Source of the DNA: Limosilactobacillus alvi
Lineage (GTDB): Bacteria > Bacillota > Bacilli > Lactobacillales > Lactobacillaceae
Assembly (NCBI RefSeq): GCF_016900115.1
Contig: NZ_JACJJQ010000019.1
Span: forward strand, 1 to 36,426
Direction of reading: 5' to 3'
Length of the DNA stretch: 36,426 nucleotides
The notes beneath the pieces are model-generated. The model was given only the letters and a program-made list of their open reading frames with translations, was not told the origin of the DNA and ran no database searches. The translations under genes and the position numbers were made by a program. This document shows, one piece after another, positions 16,442-23,588 of this stretch. Position 1 is the first letter of the stretch, and each line of letters opens with the position of its first letter.

Positions 16442-17510
16442 TCATTTCCGCCTTTTTAGCATGATCTTCAGGGTAAATAAAGCTATAATCAATCCCTAAC
16501 GTAGCTAATTCATCAAGGATGGCCCGCTTATATTTAGCCGGAATGATATACTTTTCCTTTTCATCCGGGTGATCAGGGTGGTAAAGACTCAAGACATCAA
16601 TTGCTTGTTGGGCAAGGCGTTCCACTTCATGGTAATCAATTGGGACTGCGGGATCATATTCATCACTAATAAAGGGCACAAACAGGAAGAGTCCTTGCTG
16701 GTTTTCCATCCGCCGACTCATTCGTTTGATGGTCACAATCTTTGGAACAATCAATTCCAAGGGATTAAGTTTGTTTTCAAAGCTGGGAATATCCCGCTTA
16801 GCTTCTTCAAAGACCTTTAAAAACGATACCGTCCGCAAAGCTTCACGGAATTCCTTAAAGTGATGGGCCGTCTGTTCATCAAAATATTTAAAGTAGGTGT
16901 CGCTCCAAAGACGTTGGTGCTTGGTAACGTAATGATTATCAACCTGATAAAAGCTTTGTAAGGCATGGAAAAAGGCGCCCTTATCAGCCATTGACTGCCG
17001 GGCCAAGGACGATTCTAATTGCATTTCATTGCTAAAGGCATTTTTCTTAAAATAGTCATGGTTTGCCAAGCCACTTTTATCTTCATATTCTGCAATCAAG
17101 TTTGGCCAGCCCCGTTCCGCTAACATTGTCGCCAACTTGTCGAGATTTGGCGTATCCTTATAGATATAAACTTCACCGTTTCCTTGACCCCCCTTAACCG
17201 CAAAAAACAGCGCAATTAAGGGGTTTGAACTCACATCAAGTAACCTAGTGGGGAGGTGGTAATGTTCCATCAAGGCCATCCGTTCAAAATTAGTCCGACA
17301 CTTTTCAAAAAGCAGGGGGTCGGCCATCAAAAATTCATTAAAGAGATTATCTTCGTTGTCTAATAACTTTCGGCTTCGAAAAACTGACGGGAGGGTATTG
17401 GAAAAAGCATCATCTTGCCCCCGGAAATAGTATCGCTGGCGCTGACCAAGCGTAGTTAATTTTTCAATTTCTTCAATATAATTAGAAACGTTCTTGATCT
17501 CGTGAATCAT
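16416..17510 (-). CDS. FRG-domain protein
   Basis: 364 residues. The FRG domain covers about residues 25-150: YYFRGQDDAFSNTLPSVFR, then MEHYHLPTRLLDVSSNPLIA and LFFAVKGGQGNGEVYIY, the three blocks that define the family. The C-terminal half (from LNPLELIVPKIVTIKRMSRR) contains a second conserved block of long FRG proteins, with GLFLFVPF. The biochemical role of FRG is not established; such genes are common in mobile and defence-rich regions. I place the start at the ATG of MIHEIKN (17510) because GGGGGAGG lies eight bases upstream; the open frame extends eight codons further. The protein ends in the scar with the LPXTG remnant, so its natural C-terminus may have been altered. Confidence 0.85.
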   Translation of the reverse strand: MIHEIKNVSNYIEEIEKLTTLGQRQRYYFRGQDDAFSNTLPSVFRSRKLLDNEDNLFNEFLMADPLLFEKCRTNFERMALMEHYHLPTRLLDVSSNPLIALFFAVKGGQGNGEVYIYKDTPNLDKLATMLAERGWPNLIAEYEDKSGLANHDYFKKNAFSNEMQLESSLARQSMADKGAFFHALQSFYQVDNHYVTKHQRLWSDTYFKYFDEQTAHHFKEFREALRTVSFLKVFEEAKRDIPSFENKLNPLELIVPKIVTIKRMSRRMENQQGLFLFVPFISDEYDPAVPIDYHEVERLAQQAIDVLSLYHPDHPDEKEKYIIPAKYKRAILDELATLGIDYSFIYPEDHAKKAEMIKNRYLER

Positions 17511-17608
17511 CTGGTTAGCCTCCCCCATAAACAATCTTTTAACCTATTATGACATGGTTTGCTCGCCTTGCCCATTGATAACAAATTAATTGTAAAGGAA
17601 GGAATAAT

Positions 17609-18252
17609 ATGAAACTAACCCTCGAACAGCTTTACCACAAGATGCACCAAGCGATCGGACCGTCTGGTTGTGGCCCGCCGATTCAAAAGCTGAAATCATT
17701 ATGGGCGCCATTCTTATTCAGAATACCAATTGGCGCAACGCTGACCGCGCCCTTGCCCAATTACGCCAGGCTACCCATCTTAATCCCGACGATCTGCTAA
17801 CCCTTTCGCAAACCGATTTACAAGCACTTATTCGGCCTGCTGGTTTTTATCAAAATAAAGCGAAAGCCTTGATTAGCGTTTTTTCCTGGCTCCGCCAATT
17901 CCAATATGACTATGCTGCAATTAATCACCATTTTGGCCACGACCTCAGAAAGAAGCTCCGCGAGCTCCATGGGGTTGGTGATGAAACGGCTGATGTCATG
18001 TTAACTTATATTTTCGAACGCCCCACTTTTATCAGTGATAAATACGCTCGGACCCTATTTACTTGCTTGGGAATTACTGGCCTTACCAACTACCAATCCC
18101 TAGCCCGAATTTGCCAACTTCCACCGAGTTTTGATGCGGCGATGGCCCAAGACTTTCACGGTTTAATCGATGAATTTGGTAAGCAGTTTTTACATCCGGT
18201 AACTAACTTTGAACAAAGTTTTTTAGCTGGGGACTACTTAGAGCTTAATTAA
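17609..18252 (+). pseudogene. Endonuclease III-like HhH-GPD DNA glycosylase, single-base frameshift
   Basis: The gene starts at 17609 behind AAAGGAAGGAAT and reads MKLTLEQLYHKMHQAIGPSG, the normal N-terminus of this family. The expected next residues are WWPADSK. The DNA has TCTGGTTGTGGCCC near 17662-17675, one G short of SGWWP, so the frame breaks and resumes as WPADSKAEIIMGAILIQNTN. The rest is intact: the helix-hairpin-helix LRELHGVGDETADVML and the catalytic Asp in FISDKYARTLF. There is no Cys-rich iron-sulfur loop, as in short members of the family. This family excises damaged bases. A TTG restart at 17668 could give a product lacking 20 residues; a sequencing error is the other option. 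Confidence 0.8.
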
Positions 18253-18332
18253 CGGGCCAACTTGCCAACTTCTTTCATTAATACTTTAATGCTCATCTAA
18301 TCTCCCGCTACTTTCAATCCTAGTTCACAAAA

Positions 18333-18680
18333 TTAATCCAGTTCTTCATTTTCGACTAACTGTTCTATTTGCTTAATTTGCTTAACCAGGCATTGGTAAT
18401 CAGCTTGAAGTTGTGCTAATTTTTCTTCGACAAAGGTTTGGCGAGCTAGAGTAGCGTACTTACCTAACATTACTAACTTAACATATTCTATTTGGAAATC
18501 CGACGAAATATTCATTGCGTGTAATAATTTAGCAAATTTCAACCATTGCAGATCACGCTTCGTGAGGTTCCTAATACCGTTATTATCCCGTTTGATCGGT
18601 GGAATCATCCACAGGCGCTCCCAACGTCGAATCGTATCGGGGGAGATTAATAGCTCTGCCGCGACTTGCTGAATATTCAT
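18333..18680 (-). CDS. MerR-family transcriptional regulator
   Basis: 115 residues. The N-terminal MerR winged helix is clear: MNIQQVAAELLISPDTIRRW, then ERLWMIPPIKRDNNGIRNLT and DLQWLKFAKLLHAMNIS. The C-terminal helix (QTFVEEKLAQLQADYQCLVK QIKQIEQ region) is the dimerisation coiled coil. There is no Cys-based metal site, so it is more like the regulators of oxidoreductases than the metal sensors. Its ATG overlaps the stop codon of the flavodoxin gene by four bases, so both are one transcript and it may regulate that operon. Confidence 0.88.
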   Translation of the reverse strand: MNIQQVAAELLISPDTIRRWERLWMIPPIKRDNNGIRNLTKRDLQWLKFAKLLHAMNISSDFQIEYVKLVMLGKYATLARQTFVEEKLAQLQADYQCLVKQIKQIEQLVENEELD

Positions 18681-19144
18681 TCCGATCCTCCTTCTATTAT
18701 CAACGTTTTAACCCATCCCGCTAAGTTATTTTCACCTTCATGAGCAGGTAAGACCTTTAATTTACCGGCCCACTTTCTAAAATTTTCTTCATAACTACCA
18801 ACTTTTCCCATATCTGTGTAAAATGAGGCCACTTTCCCCTTAAAAGTTTGGATTTGTTTTAAAAAGGTATGTACAGGGGTAGCTGGTGCTCCCCGCCATA
18901 CGGGACTTCCCACCAAAATCAGATCATATTGATCAATTGCTGGCAATGGGTTTATTAGTTCCGGATATTGCTGGTGTTGAATTTGCGCAGTAGCAATTTT
19001 ATCCGTTTGATACCGGTCACGATTAAATGTACCTGGTGCCACTGCAATTTGATACATATCAGCTTCCTTGATTATTTGGGCTAATTCTTCAGCAACTCCC
19101 CGAGTTTTTCCTGACCGACTATAAGTTGCAATTAATACTTTCAC
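18677..19144 (-). CDS. Flavodoxin-like protein
   Basis: 155 residues. Flavodoxins are small cytosolic electron carriers that hold FMN. The phosphate loop is MKVLIATYSRSGKTRGVAEE (S/T-x-T/S-G-K/N-T type), and the second flavin loop is YDLILVGSPVWRGAPATPVH. FKGKVASFYTDMGKVGSYEE makes the third strand and loop. The start is a GTG with AGGTGGAAAG upstream. It is co-transcribed with the overlapping MerR gene. A decayed second flavodoxin lies just upstream at 19405-19710. Confidence 0.88.
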   Translation of the reverse strand: MKVLIATYSRSGKTRGVAEELAQIIKEADMYQIAVAPGTFNRDRYQTDKIATAQIQHQQYPELINPLPAIDQYDLILVGSPVWRGAPATPVHTFLKQIQTFKGKVASFYTDMGKVGSYEENFRKWAGKLKVLPAHEGENNLAGWVKTLIIEGGSE

Positions 19145-19152
19145 CTTTCCAC

Positions 19153-19290
19153 CTACTTTTTGATTACAGCGTCATTCATTCGTTTTTTAATTGTAAGATT
19201 AATTCTTGTATAATGGTGCTCTGCCCAAGTTTTTAGGCGATGAACCATTTGAAAATGGTTAACTAACCAGCCTGACAAAAAAGCGGGCAT
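19153..19290 (-). CDS. Possible small ORF or gene tail ahead of flavodoxin
   Basis: A 45-codon frame reads MPAFLSGWLVNHFQMVHRLK and then a basic tail ending KKRMNDAVIKK, and stops eight bases before the flavodoxin start codon, with the flavodoxin ribosome binding site lying just past the stop. It has no ribosome binding site of its own and a stop codon sits two codons upstream of its ATG. It may be the C-terminal remnant of a lost gene in the same operon. No family is recognised. Confidence 0.25.
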   Translation of the reverse strand: MPAFLSGWLVNHFQMVHRLKTWAEHHYTRINLTIKKRMNDAVIKK

Positions 19291-19404
19291 ATAAAACTAT
19301 GTAGCATTCTAACTCCCATGCTAATTTGCCAGTCGCCTTAATTATTGAAAAGGTAGCGAATCAGTGAATTGTAGCTACCCAGAGCGCCATTAAGACTATC
19401 ATCA

Positions 19405-19710
19405 ACCACCCTCCAAATTTTCTACCGTTTGATCAAGCTTGGGAAGGTTATGTTTAATTGCCGGATGAATCTTTTTCCGTCGTTCTTGATCGGCAGTTAT
19501 CATAGCTTAGCCCGCTCTAAGCGAACGATATCCGCCCCTGTATCACGTTGGATCTATTCAGCTATTGCTTTAGTTGTTCCAAACACTGAAAAATAAATAA
19601 TTAGGATCTGCATGTACCTACTGGGCCCGACTAACGTTAATAGCTATTCCTAGCAATGCCATCGTTATCACTGTCAAGGTTGAAATCAGCCAACGGTTAG
19701 TAATTTACAT
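19405..19710 (-). pseudogene. Decayed secreted or membrane-anchored flavodoxin
   Basis: The minus strand reads as a flavodoxin with an N-terminal signal or anchor segment: ITNRWLISTLTVITMALLGI from 19710, then ILIIYFSVFGTTKAIAE (flavin loop), IQRDTGADIVRLERAK and, in another frame, ADQERRKKIHPAIKHNLPKL. It is broken by TAA at codon 2, TAG after IAE and after SRAQ, and at least one frameshift. No later flavodoxin blocks are visible. The 19145-19991 stretch holds nothing else I can support except the small frame at 19153 and the dyad at 19840. Confidence 0.65.
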
Positions 19711-19839
19711 AATTAATTACCTTCTAAACTACCTTTAATTGCTAGTAGTATAGACCTTGAAGTCAACTCCAAGGCAAGGTTCAGTTCCACAAATTCACAA
19801 TATTTTATCCAGATTTACTACTTGCTACAAGGAACCTAA

Positions 19840-19860
19840 ATCGTAACTTTACTTTACGAT
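19840..19860 (+). promoter_or_regulatory. Dyad ATCGTAA-N7-TTACGAT, candidate operator
   Basis: A perfect 7-bp inverted repeat with a 7-bp spacer lies about 130 bases upstream of the aminotransferase, next to a TATAAAAT -10-like box. Its shape resembles a GlnR/TnrA box (TGTNA-N7-TNACA) with one mismatch per half-site. A nitrogen-linked control of the aminotransferase would make sense but is only suggested. Confidence 0.35.
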
Positions 19861-19991
19861 TATAAAATGGTAGGGTTTATATTAAATTTTAATTAGAGAA
19901 AGTGGTGCACTGTTCCCAGGAAGATTTCTTGTCGCTTACATCACTATTCCAATAGCTGTGTCGCCAGTTTAATGCATAAGGGGGATCTTTC

Positions 19992-21176
19992 ATGAGCAAA
20001 ATTGCATCACTAGTACCAGAAAATTTAAAATCTGCTAAACCCTCATTAATTCGGGTTCTTAATAATAAATATGGGCACGATCCGGAGGTAATTAACCTAA
20101 CCGTTGGAGAACCAGATTTTAAGACCGCCGATCATGTTAAATTAGCTGCGATCAAAAGTATTCTTAATGACCATACCCATTATCCGCACAACTGGGGAAC
20201 TTCAACGTTACGAAATGCGATTAGCCAATATTTAGCTAGCCATTTTGACCTTCACTATGATCCTGAAAGTGAGATCTTTGTCACGGAAGGTGCTAGTGGC
20301 GCTATTAGTACCATTATTGATGGCCTTTGCCAGCCTGATGACGTCGTCTTGATTCCCAGTCCCGCATATACGTTGTATCGTATTAATACCGAATTGCGTG
20401 GTGCCCGGGCGGTTGAACTAGAAACTTCTGCTCCGGACTTTAAAGTAACTCCCCAACTACTAAGGGAAGCTTTAGTAAAATATGGTTCAGCCGTCAAAGT
20501 CTTGGTGCTTAACTACCCAGTTAATCCAACCGGCGCAACCTATACCGTTGACGAAGTTCGAGCACTCGCTGCGGTTTTTAAAGAATTTAATGTTGCGATT
20601 TTAGATGATGAAATCTACGCGGACCTGCTTTATACAGATAAACAATTGCCAATTGCTAAATTATTACCAGATCAAACCCTCTATGTCAGTGGCGTTTCCA
20701 AAAATGCTGCCATGACTGGATGGCGAATTGGCTATATCTGTGGACCTAGTGATATCTTAAAATCACTAGCCAAAGTTCACCAGGCAGCCATCTCTACAAC
20801 CGCAACGATGAATATGGATGCAGCAGAAGAAGCGCTACGACATGGCGATATCGATACTGCTAGAATGAAAGCCGCGTACGACCAACGGCGTAAGTTTCTA
20901 ATGAATGCCATGGATAAGATCGGTTTCCGGTATACTAAACCTCAAGGGGCCTTTTACCTTTGGGTCCAGATTCCTGATAATTTTGTTGGCGACTCTCTGG
21001 CCTACGCCAACCACTTAGCTGAAAAGGCTAAAGTAGCGATTGTACCAGCAGCTGCCTTCACTAACCGTCCACTACGTTACTTCCGAATTTCTTATGCCGC
21101 ATCATTATCTGACTTAAAACAAGCAACTGAAAGGTTAGCTAAAATCTTTAAAGCGGATCAAGCGAGTTATAAGTAA
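19992..21176 (+). CDS. PLP-dependent class I/II aminotransferase (aspartate/aromatic type)
   Basis: 394 residues of the fold-type I aminotransferase family, cytosolic enzymes that swap amino groups between amino acids and 2-oxo acids. Motifs: NLTVGEPDF near the N-terminus, the cofactor-binding VTEGASGAISTIIDG, the substrate-binding NYPVNPTGATY, the PLP-contacting LDDEIYADL and the Schiff-base lysine in VSGVSKNAAMTGWRIGY. The final YFRISYA holds the substrate-carboxylate Arg. GGGGGAT upstream fixes the start. Close families include PatA (N-acetyl-diaminopimelate or aspartate) and AraT (aromatic), and sequence alone does not separate them. It stands alone, followed by repeat copy B with its terminator. 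Confidence 0.9.
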   Translation: MSKIASLVPENLKSAKPSLIRVLNNKYGHDPEVINLTVGEPDFKTADHVKLAAIKSILNDHTHYPHNWGTSTLRNAISQYLASHFDLHYDPESEIFVTEGASGAISTIIDGLCQPDDVVLIPSPAYTLYRINTELRGARAVELETSAPDFKVTPQLLREALVKYGSAVKVLVLNYPVNPTGATYTVDEVRALAAVFKEFNVAILDDEIYADLLYTDKQLPIAKLLPDQTLYVSGVSKNAAMTGWRIGYICGPSDILKSLAKVHQAAISTTATMNMDAAEEALRHGDIDTARMKAAYDQRRKFLMNAMDKIGFRYTKPQGAFYLWVQIPDNFVGDSLAYANHLAEKAKVAIVPAAAFTNRPLRYFRISYAASLSDLKQATERLAKIFKADQASYK

Positions 21177-21239
21177 GCAATTTTAAAATTTGTTATGATC
21201 AAAGAGTAGCTGCAAAGGGTTTCTTGGTGCTCTAGTTAG

Positions 21240-21462
21240 CATAAGCAGAACGAAGGTTGATTCATTGGAATCGACCTTTCGTTCGCCCTTATCCGCTAAC
21301 GAACCAGCTGACTGGTTTCCCCTGCAAGGCTGAATCGGTTGGTACGACCGTCAGGGAAGCAACTGCCATTCAGCTCCTACTTTGACCGTAGTTGCTGAGT
21401 AACACATTCGGAAATGAAATAAAGGCCGGGAGGAAACGAAAGTTTCTTCCCGACCTTTATTA
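21240..21462 (+). repeat. Dispersed structured repeat, copy B (ends in a terminator hairpin)
   Basis: The same modules as at 1899-2043 in the same order relative to the upstream gene: hairpin GAACGAAGGTTGATTC / GAATCGACCTTTCGTTC (21248-21284), linker CCTTATCCGCTAAC, about 80 extra bases with their own dyads (GAACCAG / CTGGTTTC, GCTGAAT / ATTCAGC), linker GTTGCTGAGTAAC and CATTCGG, and the final hairpin AAAGGCCGGGAGGAAAC / GTTTCTTCCCGACCTTT (21421-21458) with TATTA. It doubles as the aminotransferase terminator. Confidence 0.75.
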
Positions 21463-21515
21463 CTTTGATATACTAAAATCGTGGTGTGTTCATTTTGGTG
21501 TGCACCAAAAATAAA

Positions 21516-21635
21516 CTAATTATTTTTTAGTCCATACTTAGTTGCCCTTGCTTGACCAATTTTTTCAATTCTATCGGTATCACGTAGTTTTTTAATTGCT
21601 CTTCGAATTGTCACTTCACTACTTTGATCATCATC
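21516..21635 (-). pseudogene. C-terminal winged-helix remnant from an earlier element
   Basis: A 39-residue minus-strand frame reads SSEVTIRRAIKKLRDTDRIE and KIGQARATKYGLKNN before TAG. It looks like the winged-helix tail found at the end of Fic-type or ATP-binding regulatory proteins (two helices, then a GxGRATKY-like wing). It is closed upstream by a TAA at the edge of a long palindrome. No start is present. It lies outside the left att site of the present element and is best read as cargo debris of a predecessor. Confidence 0.5.
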
Positions 21636-21637
21636 TT

Positions 21638-21675
21638 AGTATCTTGATCATTTTACCGTAAATGATCAAGATACT
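21638..21675. repeat. Perfect 16-bp palindrome
   Basis: AGTATCTTGATCATTT (21638-21653) and AAATGATCAAGATACT (21660-21675) are exact complements around a 6-base loop. There is no T-run, so it is not a standard terminator. It abuts the winged-helix remnant. It may be an operator, a recombination site or the footprint of a small element. Confidence 0.6.
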
Positions 21676-21845
21676 TTCAAAAATGCTTTTTAAGAACCCT
21701 AGTCTTGCATTCTTGATTAAAGAACCTATGCGTTGGCACAAAGCCCATTAGATCAATATGTACAGCATTTCCCCGATGCAAGCTCATGCTCACGTTTTTT
21801 CTGTGTGCACAGCCATGTGCATAATATTCCTTAATAAATAAAAAA

Positions 21846-21890
21846 TAAGCCTTGATATCTTTTAGCAAAATGCTAATATATCAAGGCTTA
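21846..21890 (-). terminator. Terminator beyond the left att core
   Basis: TAAGCCTTGATAT (21846-21858) pairs with ATATCAAGGCTTA (21878-21890), with an inner AGCA/TGCT stem. The minus strand continues with TTTTTTATT. It would stop transcripts leaving the integrase gene. Confidence 0.75.
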
Positions 21891-21910
21891 CTTAACACCG
21901 TAAAGTTTAG

Positions 21911-21924
21911 TTATGCTGACTAGA
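21911..21924. other. Left attachment core (att)
   Basis: TTATGCTGACTAGA is identical to 36216-36229, where it covers the last 11 bases of the tRNA-Thr gene. The match ends after this block on the right side and becomes degenerate on the left. It marks the left boundary of the element. Confidence 0.75.
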
Positions 21925-21990
21925 AGCTGGTAGGTTCTTGTCAACTCGTTCCTTATATATCAACAAACTAGATGGCAACTCTAGGTAATC

Positions 21991-22010
21991 GTGTGCATTT
22001 CTGTGTGCAT
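21991..22010. repeat. Pair of GTGTGCAT direct repeats, putative integrase arm sites (left)
   Basis: GTGTGCAT occurs at 21991 and 22003, 12 bases apart. Pairs with the same 12-base step occur at 36109/36121 and, in the relic, at 21803/21815. The position between the integrase stop and the core fits arm-type binding sites of a lambda-type integrase. Confidence 0.55.
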
Positions 22011-22011
22011 C

Positions 22012-23214
22012 CTATGCCATCCAGTTATCCATCATTTTACGGTTAATATCGCGATCCGCTTTAACGTAAACCCGCATAAAGATGGCCAAGCTATTACCCA
22101 TTCGTTCGGCTGCCCACGGATAAGACATGCCCGGCTTATTAGCCAGCTTAGTACATAATGTGTGCCGAAACGAATACATAGATAACTGTGCTCCGTTACC
22201 ACTAATTCCCAATTTATTGCAGAGCTTCTTTAACATCTCATTCATACTCCGCTGTGTAATCGGGATATTGTTTGCACAAGTCTTATAGTCATGTAGATTC
22301 AGGAAGATCAAACCTTCAGGATTCGTCAAATTGTGACGTTCCAGAAAGTTCTTCTGTTCTTCTTGAAACATATCTATAAAATCTGCCAGTGGTTGCGAAA
22401 TTGGTAAGCAATAACGGGCATATCCTTTAGGCCGTGCTTTAAGCGCCCCGTTAAACCTCTTAGCATAATCGGACCAACTATCATTAATCTTAAAAGTTGG
22501 ATAGTCATCTTCTACTACCAAGTTCTTAAATTTCAGTGCTTGAACTTCACCAGGACGCATCCCAGTTTCAAGATCAATCCACAGCGCTAAACGAGTCCCC
22601 CAATTTGCAATAGTAGTATTATTTAGTTCCAGCTGAATTTGTTCTTTAATAGATTCCAGCTCATCATTAGTAAACAAATATTGCTGCTTACCAACGCTAA
22701 AATCACTCTTTCGGAAGAACTTATCAAGATATTGCTCTGGCACTGGATTCTCTTTAACAACTTTTCCGACTAGCTCATTAAAGAAGCTCCGCATATGTGT
22801 CAGACGGTGATCAATCACGGTTGCTCGTCCAACTGTTGCCTTGTGGGTTCGCACAAAATCATGGGCAAATTGCTCTACCAGTCGTTCGGTAACATCCTTA
22901 ATTTTAGTATTCTTAAAATACTTCTGAAATTCAGCTGCCGAATTATTCCAGTCGCGATAAGTAACAGGGGATATTGCATTCTTTCGCTGATTAACATATT
23001 TCTGAAATTCGTCTGCAAAGATAGCATTACCATCGCATAACTGCATTCCATCTTCGTAATCAGCCCACATTTTTCGCTCTAATGCGGTTGCTGCCCGACG
23101 AGTTTTAGCATACTTAACCGGCCAACTTTCCCGCTTACCAGTTACCTTATTAATTGGTTGAATCCGTACTTGGAATTGTCCCGCGTGCTTGCCTGTTTTC
23201 ATCTTTTTAATCAT
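22012..23214 (-). CDS. int: Tyrosine recombinase (integrase)
   Basis: 400 residues. The N-terminal arm-binding domain (GKHAGQFQVRIQPINKVTGK) and the SAM-like core-binding domain (from about residue 65) precede the catalytic domain. Arg I is in LETGMRPGEVQALKF, Arg II in SMYSFRHTLCTKLAN, and the nucleophile Tyr is in FMRVYVKADRD. The two usual His residues are replaced: HxxR reads YSFR and the LGH motif reads MGN. It should catalyse integration at the tRNA-Thr 3' end and excision with the neighbouring Xis-like protein. The start ATG at 23214 has AGAAGG six bases upstream; an in-frame TTG two codons earlier is less likely. It lies 88 bases from the left core. Confidence 0.92.
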   Translation of the reverse strand: MIKKMKTGKHAGQFQVRIQPINKVTGKRESWPVKYAKTRRAATALERKMWADYEDGMQLCDGNAIFADEFQKYVNQRKNAISPVTYRDWNNSAAEFQKYFKNTKIKDVTERLVEQFAHDFVRTHKATVGRATVIDHRLTHMRSFFNELVGKVVKENPVPEQYLDKFFRKSDFSVGKQQYLFTNDELESIKEQIQLELNNTTIANWGTRLALWIDLETGMRPGEVQALKFKNLVVEDDYPTFKINDSWSDYAKRFNGALKARPKGYARYCLPISQPLADFIDMFQEEQKNFLERHNLTNPEGLIFLNLHDYKTCANNIPITQRSMNEMLKKLCNKLGISGNGAQLSMYSFRHTLCTKLANKPGMSYPWAAERMGNSLAIFMRVYVKADRDINRKMMDNWMA

Positions 23215-23286
23215 TGTCAACCTTCTCCTTCGTATAAAGAAAAAGGTTGTAGTACACTGATTACCAGTATTCTACAACCCTTCTAA

Positions 23287-23487
23287 TTACTTTGTCCACA
23301 CAGTCTTTTGCTGATAACCGGCATTGAGTAAACAATGCTTAACCTCTTCCAGGTTGTAATATTTTCGGCTTCCAGTTGAAAGTTGATGGTAGGGCATTCC
23401 ACTTCGAATCAAGCGGTATAGTAGTGTGGTACTAATACCTAGAGCAGCACACAATTGCTTTCCATTTAGAATATCTTTGCCGAACAA
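23287..23487 (-). CDS. Excisionase-like small HTH protein
   Basis: 66 residues from the TTG at 23487, preceded by AAAGGAG. LNGKQLCAALGISTTLLYRL followed by IRSGMPYHQLSTGSRKYYN is the helix-turn-helix of excisionases and MerR-like DNA-binding proteins (helix_turn_helix 17 type), with the short wing ending in LEEVKHCLL. It lies directly before the integrase, the usual place of xis. Its role would be to bend the att arms and drive excision. The open frame extends further upstream without a family-like sequence. Confidence 0.7.
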   Translation of the reverse strand: MFGKDILNGKQLCAALGISTTLLYRLIRSGMPYHQLSTGSRKYYNLEEVKHCLLNAGYQQKTVWTK

Positions 23488-23523
23488 TTTACATCTACTC
23501 CTTTGTGGTAGATAATGAACGGG

Positions 23524-23538
23524 ATAACAATTTGTTAT
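23524..23538. promoter_or_regulatory. Perfect 15-bp palindrome, candidate operator of xis-int
   Basis: ATAACAA-T-TTGTTAT lies about 35 bases upstream of the xis-like start. A sharp palindrome at this spot suits control of xis and int by a repressor, but no repressor gene is recognised in the element. Confidence 0.4.
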
Positions 23539-23541
23539 TAG

Positions 23542-23588
23542 AAAGTGACTTTCCAAAGTGTGGTAGCTGGGTTAGTCACTTTTTTTGT
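23542..23588. terminator. Terminator between mobilization operon and xis-int
   Basis: AAAGTGACT (23542-23550) pairs with AGTCACTTT (23574-23582), with seven or more T on the plus side and TTTCTAATAA on the minus side. It ends the mobilization operon. Confidence 0.7.

Larger units (their letters stand above)
21733..21924. repeat. Degenerate copy of the element's right end, relic of an earlier integration
   Basis: This stretch aligns by eye with 36039-36229 over its whole length: GGCACAAAGCCCATTA, TTTTTTCTGTGTGCAC, TGTGCATAA, CTTGATAT / ATATCAAGG and TTATGCTGACTAGA occur in the same order and at similar spacing, roughly three bases in four identical. In the present element that sequence lies inside, next to the tRNA. 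Here it lies outside the left core site, as expected if a related element once sat in the same tRNA. Confidence 0.7.

Noticed and set aside
19861-19991. T-box or lysine riboswitch in the aminotransferase leader
   Set aside because: No AGGGTGGNACCGCG T-box, no terminator/antiterminator pair and no lysine-riboswitch core are visible.
21677-21868. 63-codon minus-strand frame over the left relic
   Set aside because: It runs through a terminator hairpin and integrase-arm repeats, has no ribosome binding site, and its twin at the right end is not open.
23524-23538. lac-operator-like GGATAACAATTTG
   Set aside because: The similarity to the lac operator is coincidental; the sequence is better described as an exact ATAACAA-T-TTGTTAT palindrome upstream of xis.
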